A DNA stretch of 64,000 bases from Nocardia aurantiaca. GTDB taxonomy: Bacteria; Actinomycetota; Actinomycetes; Mycobacteriales; Mycobacteriaceae. How positions within the stretch are numbered: the stretch's first letter is position 1; every line of letters begins with the position of its first letter. Made by a program: the position numbers and the translations under genes. Under the pieces are notes generated by a model. The model was not told the origin of the DNA and searched no databases. It was given only the letters and a program-made list of their open reading frames with translations. Positions 1 through 10,700 of the stretch are shown piece by piece. The DNA lies in contig NZ_WMBB01000002.1 in the NCBI RefSeq assembly GCF_009708175.1, positions 496,001 through 560,000 on the forward strand, read 5' to 3'.

Positions 1-2
1 AT

Positions 3-707
3 GGAGTTCCGCAGTGGCTGCGCGGTGTGGCCGAGCACGATCCGGCCGATCCCGCCGGCGTGAACCCGGTGCTGCGGCGCAATGCCATGCGCCGCTTCGT
101 CGCCGCCGCGACCCGGCCCCGGGACGCGGCCGTCCTCGTGCTGTTCGGCGGCTCCCCGGAGCCCGATTCGAGTGCGCCGGGCGGGCTTCCGGCCGATGCC
201 GATGTGCTGCTCACCCAGCGCGCCGCCACCCTGCGACAGCACAGCGGTCAGGTGGCGTTCCCGGGTGGCGGCGTGGAGCCGCAGGACGACGGTCCGATCA
301 GCACCGCCCTGCGCGAGGCGCGCGAGGAGACCGGGCTCGACCCCGCGGGCGTGGAGCCGATCGCGGTGTTGCCCAAGATCTTCGTGCCGCCGTCGCGGTT
401 CGATGTGACGCCGGTGGTCGCCTATTGGCGCGACCCCGGCGAGGTGGGGGTGGTGAGCGAGACGGAGGCGGCCCGTGTGACGCGGGTGCCGCTGGCCGAC
501 CTCATCGATCCGGCCAACCGTTTCGTGGTGCGACATCCGCTGGGCTATATGGGCCCGGCGTTCGCCGTGGACGGAATGCTGGTGTGGGGGTTCACCGCCG
601 GGGTGCTCGCCGGGCTGCTGGCCGTGTCCGGGTGGGAACACGAATGGGACCATCACGATGTACGTGATCTGCAGGCCTCACTGGCCGCGGTAGGGATGAC
701 ATTATGA
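3..707 (+). CDS. CoA pyrophosphatase, NUDIX family (5' end outside window)
   Basis: Probable NUDIX hydrolase that cleaves CoA or acyl-CoA to phosphopantetheine derivatives and 3',5'-ADP. The reading frame is open from the first bases of the window with no start codon, so the true start lies upstream. The CoA-pyrophosphatase signature is visible as LLTQRAATLRQHSGQVAFPG followed by the Nudix box ending REAREETGL. The usual first acidic residue of the box is Asp, as is normal for this subfamily. Its stop overlaps the start of the next gene (ATGA), so the two are translationally coupled. The same NUDIX-marP pair occurs in M. tuberculosis (Rv3672c-Rv3671c, from memory). Confidence 0.85.
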   Translation, partial: GVPQWLRGVAEHDPADPAGVNPVLRRNAMRRFVAAATRPRDAAVLVLFGGSPEPDSSAPGGLPADADVLLTQRAATLRQHSGQVAFPGGGVEPQDDGPISTALREAREETGLDPAGVEPIAVLPKIFVPPSRFDVTPVVAYWRDPGEVGVVSETEAARVTRVPLADLIDPANRFVVRHPLGYMGPAFAVDGMLVWGFTAGVLAGLLAVSGWEHEWDHHDVRDLQASLAAVGMTL

Positions 708-1897
708 GCGCCTCGGGCTGGCTCGACCTCGGAATCATCATTCTGGCGCTGCTGGCCGCCACCTCCGGGTGGCGGCAGGGCGCGGTCGCTTCGGCGCTGG
801 CCTTCCTAGGCGTCATCCTCGGCGCGGTCGCGGGCATCCTGATCGCGCCGCACATCCTCAAGCACGTCGGCGAGGGACGCACCCGGGTGCTGGTGGGCGT
901 GCTGCTCATCGTTGCGCTGGTGATCGTCGGCGAGGTCGCGGGCATGGTGCTCGGGCGGGCCGCGCGAGGCGGCATGCGGGATCCGTTCACCCGCAGTGTG
1001 GACAGCGTGGTCGGCGCGGGCCTGCAGGCGGTGGCGGTGCTGGCCACCGCGTGGCTGCTGGCGTTGCCACTGACCAATTCCTCGCAGCCCGGAATCGCGG
1101 CCGCGGTCACCAACTCCCAGGTGCTGCGCAATGTCGACCATGTCGCGCCGGACTGGCTGCGGCGGGTGCCGACCGACTTCTCCAACCTGCTCAACACCTC
1201 CGGGCTGCCGGACGTCATCGGCCCGTTCGGGCATGTTCCGATCACCGCCGTGGAACCGCCCGATCCCAGCGTGCTGCAGCTGCCGGTCGCCCAGCAGCTG
1301 CAGAGCAGCGTGCTGCGCATCCGCGGTATCGCGCCGAGTTGCCAACGGCAGCTGGAGGGCTCGGGCTTCGTGGTCGCGCCGGAGCGGATCATGACCAATG
1401 CCCACGTGGTGGCGGGCACCAACAGCGTGAGCGTGGATACCGCGCGTGGCCCGCTGAGCGCCACCGTGGTGCTGTTCGACTCGTCCAAGGATGTGGCGAT
1501 CCTCGCGGTGCCGGGCCTGAACGCCCAGCCGCTCGAACTGGCCCCGTCCGACGCCTCGTCGGGGGAGAGCTCCATCGTGCTCGGCTATCCGGGCGGCGGG
1601 CGCTACACCGCCAGCGCGGCACGCGTGCGCGAGACCTTGAACCTCAAGGGCCCCAACATCTACCGCGATGCCGACGTCAAGCGCGAGGTGTACACCATTC
1701 GCGGTCAAGTCCGGGCCGGCAACTCCGGCGGCCCGCTGGTGGACACCGACGGCCGGATCCTGGGCGTGGTCTTCGGTGCGGCCGTCACCGACGACGACAC
1801 CGGATATGTGCTCACCCTCGACGAGGTCCGCCCCGAACTGAATTCGGCGGCAGGCCGGTCGACGGTGGTCGGCACCGGCAACTGCGTGCTGAGCTGA
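704..1897 (+). CDS. marP: Membrane-anchored serine protease MarP (CvpA plus trypsin-like domain)
   Basis: Periplasmic chymotrypsin-like protease that protects mycobacteria against acid and oxidative stress. The first 170 residues or so hold about four hydrophobic segments of the CvpA (colicin V production) type. The C-terminal half is the protease domain. The triad can be read as His234 (in MTNAHVV), Asp263 (in SSKDVAI) and Ser341 (in AGNSGGPLV), close to the positions I recall for the tuberculosis enzyme. Length (397 aa) and position after the NUDIX gene agree with Rv3671c. The ATG overlaps the upstream stop. A hairpin terminator follows within 20 bases. Confidence 0.92.
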   Translation: MSASGWLDLGIIILALLAATSGWRQGAVASALAFLGVILGAVAGILIAPHILKHVGEGRTRVLVGVLLIVALVIVGEVAGMVLGRAARGGMRDPFTRSVDSVVGAGLQAVAVLATAWLLALPLTNSSQPGIAAAVTNSQVLRNVDHVAPDWLRRVPTDFSNLLNTSGLPDVIGPFGHVPITAVEPPDPSVLQLPVAQQLQSSVLRIRGIAPSCQRQLEGSGFVVAPERIMTNAHVVAGTNSVSVDTARGPLSATVVLFDSSKDVAILAVPGLNAQPLELAPSDASSGESSIVLGYPGGGRYTASAARVRETLNLKGPNIYRDADVKREVYTIRGQVRAGNSGGPLVDTDGRILGVVFGAAVTDDDTGYVLTLDEVRPELNSAAGRSTVVGTGNCVLS

Positions 1898-1912
1898 GCG
1901 GAATGGAAAGCG

Positions 1913-1939
1913 GCCCCGGCGACCATGATTCGCCGGGGC
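1913..1939. terminator. Hairpin between convergent marP and ephE-like genes
   Basis: Perfect 10-bp stem (1913-1922 with 1930-1939) and a 7-nt loop, followed on the plus strand by GGTTTCTC. It lies between two convergent stops and probably serves both genes. Confidence 0.7.
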
Positions 1940-1959
1940 GGTTTCTCGTTCGAGCGTCA

Positions 1960-2910
1960 TCAGCCCAGTAGTTTGGCGATCTCCGCCGTCACCGGCTCCG
2001 GATTCTCCTGGTGCGCATAGTGACCCGCGCCCGGGATGGCCACCACCCGGCGCTGCGGCGAGAGCTGCTGACCGCGGCGAATGGTGGCCGGCAGGATGTA
2101 GTGGTCCTGGTCGCCGTACAGGGCCAGCGTGGGCACCCGCACCGGCTCGCTCATGGCGGACATGAAACGCCGGCCGTCGGGCCGCCACTGGCTACGGAAG
2201 GCCCAGCGCTGGTATTCCAGCGCACAGTGCGCCGCGCCGGGAATCCGGATGGCGGTGCGCATGCGGCGGGCGGTGTCGGTGAATTCCTCGGTGGCCGACC
2301 AGCGTTCGCCCGCCCGGGCCCGCAGCAGCAGTTCGATCTCGATGCCGTCGTCGCGAGTGAGCCGGGCCTCCGGCGCCCGCGGCACCTGATAACGCAGGAA
2401 GTTCGGCAGCCAGGCCGAGCGCTGCCGCTTGTCGCGCAGCACCGTTCGCTTCAGGGTCACCGGATGCGGGGAGCTGATCAGGGCGATGGATCGCACCACG
2501 CGCGGATGCAGCACCGCGGTCGCCCAGCACACCAGTCCGCCCTCGGCGTGCCCGACCAGGGTCGCCTCGGCGTGACCCAGCGCGCGGATCAGACCCGCGA
2601 CATCGCCGGCGAGGGTCCAGCCGTCGTAGCCGCGGGGCGGCTTGTCGGTATCGCCGTAGCCGCGCAGGTCCACCGCCACGGTGCGGAAGCCGCGCGCGGA
2701 CAGCCCGGTCAACTGGTGGCGCCACGACCACCAGAAGTCGCCGAAGCCGTGCAGCAGCACCACCAGCGGCGTGCTCGGATCCGCGTGGGCCGTCCCGGCG
2801 GGCACGGCCTCGACCACGTGGAAACGAATGCCGTTGGCGTGCACGTCCCGATGGGTCCACGGCCCGTCATAGCGGACTGCGGACGGATCCGGATGCGAAT
2901 TCGACGACAC
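1960..2910 (-). CDS. EphE-like alpha/beta hydrolase with alanine at the nucleophile position
   Basis: Member of the alpha/beta-hydrolase fold, annotated as epoxide hydrolase EphE in mycobacteria (Rv3670 by position). The oxyanion-hole segment is HGFGDFWWSW, the acid region GDQDHYIL and the terminal histidine GAGHYAHQE. The nucleophile elbow reads VGHAEGG. The residue that should be Ser or Asp is Ala122 (codon GCC), followed by Glu. The HGFG and GAGH motifs are intact. As I recall, the mycobacterial protein has HADGG here, so the change may define the subfamily. Catalysis by the standard mechanism looks impossible. A non-canonical enzyme or a binding protein are the alternatives. The epoxide hydrolase label should be treated as historical. 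Confidence 0.8.
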   Translation of the reverse strand: MSSNSHPDPSAVRYDGPWTHRDVHANGIRFHVVEAVPAGTAHADPSTPLVVLLHGFGDFWWSWRHQLTGLSARGFRTVAVDLRGYGDTDKPPRGYDGWTLAGDVAGLIRALGHAEATLVGHAEGGLVCWATAVLHPRVVRSIALISSPHPVTLKRTVLRDKRQRSAWLPNFLRYQVPRAPEARLTRDDGIEIELLLRARAGERWSATEEFTDTARRMRTAIRIPGAAHCALEYQRWAFRSQWRPDGRRFMSAMSEPVRVPTLALYGDQDHYILPATIRRGQQLSPQRRVVAIPGAGHYAHQENPEPVTAEIAKLLG

Positions 2911-2933
2911 GCCGATGGAGCGTAATCGAAGGT

Positions 2934-3449
2934 CTAGGTCCGGGGCTTGCCGAGTTCGACCGTGACCTCCACGGTCTGCTCGTCGGAGTGGCTGAATCCG
3001 CTGGACAACAGGGTCGACGTCTCCTTCAGCGACTCGATGGTCTTCTCCGGTGCGCGCAGCTTGCGCACCTTCAGATAGCCCAGCAGTGCGAAGGCCGCCA
3101 CCGCCGCGATCATCAGCAGGAACACCACCAGGAACGCGGCCCAGCGGTACAGCCAGATGTCGAGCAGCTCGGCGAGGAAGAAGAAAAAGAAGAAGGAGCT
3201 GAACAGCAGGATGGTCAGCGCCAGGATGAAGAAGACGCTGCCCTGCAGGCCCTTCTTGATCTCACCGGTCACCTCGGCCTTGGCGAGCTCCACCTCGGCG
3301 CGCACCAGGGTCGACATCTGCTCGGTCGCGTCGCGGACCAAGGTGCCGAAGGTGGCCGACTGATGGGCGTCGACATCGGACAACGGAATCGAAGTGACGG
3401 TGCGGGTGCGGTTCCCGTCGTAGCCGTTACCGCCCTGTGTGAAGCTCAA
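2934..3449 (-). CDS. Small membrane protein, phage-holin-superfamily-III type (Rv3669-like)
   Basis: A protein of about 171 aa with two adjacent long hydrophobic segments in the middle and a soluble N-terminal helix rich in charged residues (VRAEVELAKAEVTGEIKKG). This is typical of the actinobacterial 'phage holin family' or DUF1469-like membrane proteins. The name is historical and nothing suggests a phage. An ATG-less extension reaches 3494, but a TTG at 3449 has a good Shine-Dalgarno sequence (GGAGAAGGG, 8-nt spacing) and is the preferred start. It leaves 41 bases after the nhaA stop, so the two could share a transcript. Function is unknown. Confidence 0.75.
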   Translation of the reverse strand: MSFTQGGNGYDGNRTRTVTSIPLSDVDAHQSATFGTLVRDATEQMSTLVRAEVELAKAEVTGEIKKGLQGSVFFILALTILLFSSFFFFFFLAELLDIWLYRWAAFLVVFLLMIAAVAAFALLGYLKVRKLRAPEKTIESLKETSTLLSSGFSHSDEQTVEVTVELGKPRT

Positions 3450-3490
3450 TTGCTCGACCCTTCTCCATGTCCCGGTAGTACTGTCCGGTG

Positions 3491-4717
3491 TCACTCTTGA
3501 CTTTGCAGTGCCCGCTCGTCACGTCGTGCCTGGTGAGCACGGCCACGACGCAACAGTAGCGCCGAACCCGCCAGGGAAGCCGCCAAAGACGTGAGCAACA
3601 CCGCCGCTTTTGCGAGCTCTGCCGCGGATCCGTCGCCGACGTCTTCCAATGCCAGTTCTGCCACCAAGAGGCTAACGGTGAAGCCGATCGCACCCAGCAC
3701 CGACAGCGCGAACATGTCTCGATAACCAAGATCACCGGGTCGTTCGGCGATGCCCAACCGCACGGCGAGCCAACTGGATCCGAAGATCCCGACGGTCTTG
3801 CCGACCAGTAGCCCCAGGATGATGGCCAGCGTCAGCCGGTCGGTGAACAGCTTCGACAGCACGCTCGCATCCAGCGGAACTCCCGAGGCGAACAGCGCGA
3901 ACAGCGGCACGCAGACCCCGGCGGAGATGGGCTGGACAAGATGCTCGAGCCGGGTGGCGGGGACGCAGTGCTCGTCCTCGTCCTCGTCGGGACGCACGCG
4001 GGTCAGCAGTCCGCACGCCACACCGGCGAGGGTGGCGTGGATTCCGGCCTCGTGCAGGGCGTACCAGGAGACCAGGCCCAGCGGCACATAGATGAACGGG
4101 CTGCGGAACCGGAACTTCTGGGCGAGGGCCCAGCCCGCCAGGCACAGCACCGCGGTCAGCAGCCACAGCGCCTTCAGCGTGGTGGTGAACAGGACGGCGA
4201 TGAGGATGATGGCGATCAGGTCGTCCACGACTGCCAGGCTGAGCAGGAACACCCGGGCGGTGGCCGGAATCCGTGACCCGGTCATGGCCAGCACCGCCAG
4301 CGCGAAGGCGATATCGGTGGCGACCGGGATGGCCCACCCGCGATCCATGCCCTCCACGCCCCATCCGACGGCCATGGCGATGAGCGCGGGCGTCACCACA
4401 CCGCCCATCGCGGCCACGATGGGCAGGGCGGCGCGTTTGCGGTCCGCGAGCTCGCCGACCACCAGTTCCCGTTTGAGCTCCAGCCCGGCTACGAAGAAGA
4501 AGATGGCCAGCAGGCCGTCCTTGGTCCAGTCGGCCAGCGTGAGGTCCAGATGGAGGGCGGGAATGGCGAGCCTGGTGTCGACCATGGTCGTGTAGCTCGC
4601 GCCCCAGGGCGAGTTGACCCAGATGAGCGCTGTCGCGGCGGCGATGAGTAGCAGTGTGCCGCCGACGGTTTCGGTTCTCAGGTAGCGGGCAAGCTCTGAT
4701 CGGACCCGAACGATCAC
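3491..4717 (-). CDS. nhaA: Na+/H+ antiporter NhaA
   Basis: Electrogenic sodium/proton antiporter of the inner membrane that exports Na+ at alkaline pH. The open frame extends to 5065, but the GTG at 4717 has a GAAAGG ribosome site 7 nt upstream. It gives 408 aa, close to the family length. The cation-site aspartates are Asp135 (in ATDIAFALA), Asp165 and Asp166 (in AVVDDLIAI), offset by two from E. coli Asp133/163/164. About a dozen hydrophobic helices are visible. In M. tuberculosis, as I remember it, this position between the Rv3669 and acs orthologues holds a serine protease (Rv3668c), so nhaA appears to be a lineage-specific insertion or replacement. Confidence 0.92.
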   Translation of the reverse strand: MIVRVRSELARYLRTETVGGTLLLIAAATALIWVNSPWGASYTTMVDTRLAIPALHLDLTLADWTKDGLLAIFFFVAGLELKRELVVGELADRKRAALPIVAAMGGVVTPALIAMAVGWGVEGMDRGWAIPVATDIAFALAVLAMTGSRIPATARVFLLSLAVVDDLIAIILIAVLFTTTLKALWLLTAVLCLAGWALAQKFRFRSPFIYVPLGLVSWYALHEAGIHATLAGVACGLLTRVRPDEDEDEHCVPATRLEHLVQPISAGVCVPLFALFASGVPLDASVLSKLFTDRLTLAIILGLLVGKTVGIFGSSWLAVRLGIAERPGDLGYRDMFALSVLGAIGFTVSLLVAELALEDVGDGSAAELAKAAVLLTSLAASLAGSALLLRRGRAHQARRDERALQSQE

Positions 4718-4912
4718 GGTGCAGCCTTTCGGTCGTACGCTCGACGAGAAAGCGGCGTGCGACACCACTCCAGGGACCGACGGCGCAACCGCATGCCGAC
4801 CAGACTTCCCGGCACACCTTTTGCGCAATTCTAACGGTTTGCCCGGAACTTCTTGACCCTCAACCCCGCCGCCATCCACTCCATGGGCCGACCGGATCCC
4901 CCGCATGAGCAC

Positions 4913-4942
4913 GGCCCCCGCGACCATCTGGTCACGGGGGCC
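4913..4942 (-). terminator. Hairpin downstream of acs
   Basis: Inverted repeat with an 8-bp outer stem (4913-4920 with 4935-4942), one C/A mismatch, a 5-bp inner stem and a 2-nt loop, starting 38 bases after the acs stop. It has no clear U-tract. The intergenic stretch 4718-4979 holds nothing else obvious apart from the nhaA promoter region. Confidence 0.5.
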
Positions 4943-4979
4943 GCCCATTTCCTCGCGAACCGCCCTGGGCGGCGCGCCG

Positions 4980-6926
<1,947 letters not shown>

Positions 6927-7036
6927 CTCGTCTCTTCTCTCGCGTTCGGTCGCGGGGTGACCGCGGCCACGTTCGACACTAATCGACTGTGACCTGCGTC
7001 GTGCCCGGCAGTCCAGATCCGTCCCGTTCGGCGGAT

Positions 7037-7052
7037 CGTGAGCACGCTCACG
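7037..7052. promoter_or_regulatory. CRP-like palindrome between acs and dppA
   Basis: Perfect 7-bp inverted repeat CGTGAGC-AC-GCTCACG, which contains the CRP core GTGA-N6-TCAC. It is the only strong dyad I see in the acs/dppA spacer (6927-7177). acs is a CRP target in E. coli. A crp gene normally lies just upstream of the NUDIX gene in this synteny block, outside the window. Regulation by Crp is inference. Confidence 0.5.
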
Positions 7053-7177
7053 ATGGGGAGTTCGCGGATTTTCGCCCGTTGGCGCACTCCCCAGGACAGC
7101 GCGGGTTTCGGCCGCTAGGGTCGGCAGCTAAATTTCCAGGCCGCTCGTGACGGAGTCGTGAACGAATCGGGGCACAG

Positions 7178-8797
7178 GTGGACCATCGGATATCGGCTCG
7201 GCGGGCGGCGGCCACGCTGATCGCCGTGCTCGCACTGCTCGCCGCCGCGTTGACCGGCTGCGCCGTCGCGCCTGTCTACGGGGACATGGTCGCGGTCAAC
7301 GGGACCGAGCCACAGAATCCGCTGGTTCCGTCCAACACCAACGAGAACGGCGGCGGGCGCATCGTGGATCGGCTGTTCGCGGGGCTGCGATACATCGACG
7401 CCAAGGGCGCTCTGCACGATGAGGTCGCGCAGTCCATCGAGACCACCGACCAGCAGCACTACCGGATCACCCTGAAGCCCGGGTGGACGTTCAGCGACGG
7501 ATCGGCGGTCACCGCACACTCTTTCGTGGACGCATGGAACTTCGGAGCGCTCGTCACCAACAAACAGCTGCAGAGCTACACCTACCAGCCCATCGTCGGC
7601 TTCGATGACGTGCAGGCGGATCCGCCACGGGCACAGGCCATGTCTGGGCTGACGGTGATCGACGACCTCACCTTCACCGTCGATCTGACCGCACCCACCA
7701 TCGACTTCCGCACCAGACTGGCGTACGCGCCCTTCTATCCGCTGCCCGCCGTCGCCTTCAAGGATATGAAGGCGTTCGGTGAACACCCGATCGGCAACGG
7801 CCCGTATCGATTCGCCGACGGCAATGCCTGGCAGCACGACGTTCAGCTGACCGTGGTGCCGAACGAGAGCTACCGGGGTGGGCGGCCGGCCCGTAACAAG
7901 GGCCTGATCTTCGTCTTCTATTCCAACTTCGATTCCGCGTACTCGGATCTGCTGGCCGGCAATCTGGACGTGTTGGACACCGTTCCCGACAGTGCCATTC
8001 GCGTCTTCGAGAAGGACCTCGGCGACCGCGCCATCCAAGCGCCCTCCGCGCAGAACCAGTGGATCGGCTTCCAGGCCAACATGCCCCATTTCAGCGGTGA
8101 GGAGGGCCGGTTGCGGCGGCAGGCCATCTCCATGGCCATCGACCGGGCGCGGATCGGCCAGAAGATCTTCCACGGCACCAGGATTCCGTCGCGCGACTTC
8201 ACCTCGCGGACCCTTCCCGGGTACGACGGCAACCTGCCGGGGGCGCAGGTGCTCGACTACAACCCCGAGCAGGCCCGCCGCCTATGGGCGCAAGCCAACG
8301 AGATCGCGCCCTGGAGCGGGCGTTTCGAGATCGCCTACAACGCCGACGGCGGACATCAGGCGTGGATCGACGCGGTGGCCAACAGCGTGCGCAACACCCT
8401 CGGCATCGATGCGGTCGGCGCCGCCTATCCGACCTTCAAGCAGCTGCGCGACCAGGTGGTGCACCGCACCGTCGGCAAGGCGTTCCGATTCGGCTGGCAG
8501 GGCGACTATCCCACCATGCTGCAGTTTCTGGAACCCAGCTTCCTGTCCGGCTCCGAAACCAACGACGTCGATTTCCACAATGCCGAATTCGACCGGCTCA
8601 TCGCCGCCGCCGAGGCCGCACCCGGTGAGCAGGAATCCTGGCGGATAGTCGGGCAGGCGCAGACGGTGCTGCTGCGCGAATTGCCCGCCATCCCGGTGTT
8701 CGATTACATCAACTCCGCCGGATACTCCCGGCGCGTCCACAATGTCGTCCAGACCTGGAACGGGTTGGCCGACTTCGAGAACATCGAACTGAGGTGA
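7178..8797 (+). CDS. dppA: Peptide ABC transporter substrate-binding lipoprotein
   Basis: Extracytoplasmic receptor of the SBP family 5 (oligopeptide, dipeptide, nickel, heme). The N-terminus has twin arginines, a hydrophobic run and a lipobox LTGC with Cys28 as the lipidated residue. The mature part is about 510 residues, normal for the family. The M. tuberculosis counterpart (Rv3666c) has been linked to peptide and heme uptake. The start is GTG. The gene opens a tight four-gene operon (4 bases to dppB), with dppB, dppC and dppD all on the same strand. Confidence 0.9.
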   Translation: MDHRISARRAAATLIAVLALLAAALTGCAVAPVYGDMVAVNGTEPQNPLVPSNTNENGGGRIVDRLFAGLRYIDAKGALHDEVAQSIETTDQQHYRITLKPGWTFSDGSAVTAHSFVDAWNFGALVTNKQLQSYTYQPIVGFDDVQADPPRAQAMSGLTVIDDLTFTVDLTAPTIDFRTRLAYAPFYPLPAVAFKDMKAFGEHPIGNGPYRFADGNAWQHDVQLTVVPNESYRGGRPARNKGLIFVFYSNFDSAYSDLLAGNLDVLDTVPDSAIRVFEKDLGDRAIQAPSAQNQWIGFQANMPHFSGEEGRLRRQAISMAIDRARIGQKIFHGTRIPSRDFTSRTLPGYDGNLPGAQVLDYNPEQARRLWAQANEIAPWSGRFEIAYNADGGHQAWIDAVANSVRNTLGIDAVGAAYPTFKQLRDQVVHRTVGKAFRFGWQGDYPTMLQFLEPSFLSGSETNDVDFHNAEFDRLIAAAEAAPGEQESWRIVGQAQTVLLRELPAIPVFDYINSAGYSRRVHNVVQTWNGLADFENIELR

Positions 8798-8801
8798 GAC
8801 C

Positions 8802-9728
8802 GTGGCCTGGTACATAGCGCGGCGGCTGCTGCAGATGATTCCGGTGTTCTTCGGCGCGACCCTGCTCATCTACTTCCTGATCTGGAAGGTGACCGGCGGA
8901 TCCGTCACCGCCCTGGCCGGACAGCGCACGCTCACACCGGCTTTGGAGGCGCAACTGAAGGCCCAGTACGGGCTCGACAAACCGTTCTGGTGGCAATATC
9001 TGCACTATCTGAAGGGCATCCTCACGCTGGATTTGGGCACCTCGTACTCCGGCCGACCGGTGAAAGACGTCTTGGCGCACGCCTTTCCGATCACCTTCAG
9101 GCTGGCACTGCTGGCCGTGGCCTTCGAGGCGATCTTCGGGATCGCGTTCGGTGTCTTCGCGGGACTGCGCAAGGGCGGTTGGTTCGATTCCACCATGCTG
9201 GTGGTCAGCCTCATCCTGATCGCCATGCCCATCTTCGTGATCGGATTCCTGGCGCAGTTCCTGTTCGGCGTGAAATGGCAGCTGGCCCCGGTCACCGTCG
9301 GCTCGGACGTGAGCATCCCGCGGCTGATCCTGCCCGCTCTCGTGCTCGCCTCGCTGTCCTTCGCCTACGTACTGCGCCTGACCCGGAACTCGGTGGTGGA
9401 GAACAGAGATGCCGATTACGTACGCACCGCCACCGCCAAGGGCCTGCCCCGGCGGCGGGTCGTGGTCGTGCATATCCTGCGCAACTCGCTGGTCCCCGTG
9501 GTGACCTTCGTCGGGGCGGACCTCGGCGCGCTCATGGGCGGCGCCATCGTCACCGAGGGGATCTTCAATATCCCGGGCGTGGGCGGCACCCTCTACCAGG
9601 CGGTGGTGCGCGGGGAAGCGCCGACGGTGGTGTCCTTCGTGACCGCGCTCATCGTGATCTTCCTGCTCTCCAACCTCATCGTCGACCTGCTCTACGCCGT
9701 GCTCGACCCACGGATCCGCTATGCGTGA
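8802..9728 (+). CDS. dppB: Peptide ABC transporter permease DppB
   Basis: First inner-membrane permease of the importer. It begins MAWYIARRLLQMIP, the characteristic start of the DppB/OppB family, followed by a periplasmic loop (residues about 35-95) and five further membrane segments. The EAA coupling loop is around YVRTATAKGLPRRRVVVVH. The ending LYAVLDPRIRYA is also typical of the family. It pairs with DppC. Confidence 0.92.
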   Translation: MAWYIARRLLQMIPVFFGATLLIYFLIWKVTGGSVTALAGQRTLTPALEAQLKAQYGLDKPFWWQYLHYLKGILTLDLGTSYSGRPVKDVLAHAFPITFRLALLAVAFEAIFGIAFGVFAGLRKGGWFDSTMLVVSLILIAMPIFVIGFLAQFLFGVKWQLAPVTVGSDVSIPRLILPALVLASLSFAYVLRLTRNSVVENRDADYVRTATAKGLPRRRVVVVHILRNSLVPVVTFVGADLGALMGGAIVTEGIFNIPGVGGTLYQAVVRGEAPTVVSFVTALIVIFLLSNLIVDLLYAVLDPRIRYA

Positions 9729-9740
9729 ACGGGAGCCCTG

Positions 9741-10700
9741 ATGTCCGAAACCGATGTGCCGCAGCGATTGCCGCGCCCCGGCCAAGAACGCTGGGTGGCG
9801 CCTGCCGACCAGGTCGAGGTGGTGGCGACCGACCGGGTGGACGTGCACGGCACACCCGGCGGGTTCTGGGGATCGGCCTGGCTGGAACTTCGCCGCAAGC
9901 CGCTATTCCTGGTCTCGGTGGCGCTGATCGCGCTGGTGCTACTGGTGGCGGCCTTCCCGGGCCTGTTCACCGGACAGGATCCGCGCTACTGCCTCGTGGA
10001 ACACAGTCTCGCGGCGCCCGAACGCGACCACTGGTTCGGCTTCGACCTGCAGGGGTGCGACATCTACGCGCGCACCATCTACGGTGCGCGCGCCTCGGTG
10101 CTCACCGGCATCGGGGCCACCACCCTGTTCGTGCTGATCGGCGGCACGCTCGGAGCGTTGGCGGGATACTATGGCGGGCTCCTGGATTCGGTGATCTCGC
10201 GAATCGCCGAGATCGTGTACGCGATTCCGCTCATGCTGGCCGCGATCGTCATCATGCAGCTGGCCCAGCACCGCACCATCTGGGTGGTCATCGCGATCCT
10301 CGCCGCCTTCACCTGGCCGCAGGTGGTGCGCATCGCGCGCGGTTCGGTCCTCGCCGCCAAGAACAGCGACTACGTCACGGCCGCCACCGCACTGGGAATG
10401 TCCCGCTTCCGCATCCTGGTGCGGCACGTCATCCCCAATGCGCTCGGGCCGGTGATCGTGGTGACGACCATCTGGCTGGGCGTATTCATCGTCACCGAGG
10501 CCACCCTGTCCTTCCTCGGCGTCGGGTTGCCGCCCACCGAAGTCTCCTGGGGCGCGGACATCGCCGCCGGGCAGCGGCAGCTGCGGGCCGGGTCGCTCAT
10601 CCTCTTCTACCCCGCGACGGCGCTGGCACTGACCGTGCTCGGCTTCATCATGCTCGGTGACGCCCTGCGCGACGCGCTCGATCCGAAGGGACGACGATGA
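9741..10700 (+). CDS. dppC: Peptide ABC transporter permease DppC
   Basis: Second permease (319 aa). It has a longer cytoplasmic N-terminus of about 45 residues, then a first membrane helix, and the conserved DppC/OppC segment HWFGFDLQGCDIYARTIYGA before the permease core. The EAA loop lies at YVTAATALGMSRFRILVRHV and the ending is GDALRDALDPK. Its stop overlaps the dppD start (ATGA), which implies translational coupling. Confidence 0.92.
   Translation: MSETDVPQRLPRPGQERWVAPADQVEVVATDRVDVHGTPGGFWGSAWLELRRKPLFLVSVALIALVLLVAAFPGLFTGQDPRYCLVEHSLAAPERDHWFGFDLQGCDIYARTIYGARASVLTGIGATTLFVLIGGTLGALAGYYGGLLDSVISRIAEIVYAIPLMLAAIVIMQLAQHRTIWVVIAILAAFTWPQVVRIARGSVLAAKNSDYVTAATALGMSRFRILVRHVIPNALGPVIVVTTIWLGVFIVTEATLSFLGVGLPPTEVSWGADIAAGQRQLRAGSLILFYPATALALTVLGFIMLGDALRDALDPKGRR

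Noticed and set aside
2934..3449. Prophage because of a 'holin' family protein
   Set aside because: The name is historical. The gene is part of a conserved chromosomal block, with no phage genes nearby.
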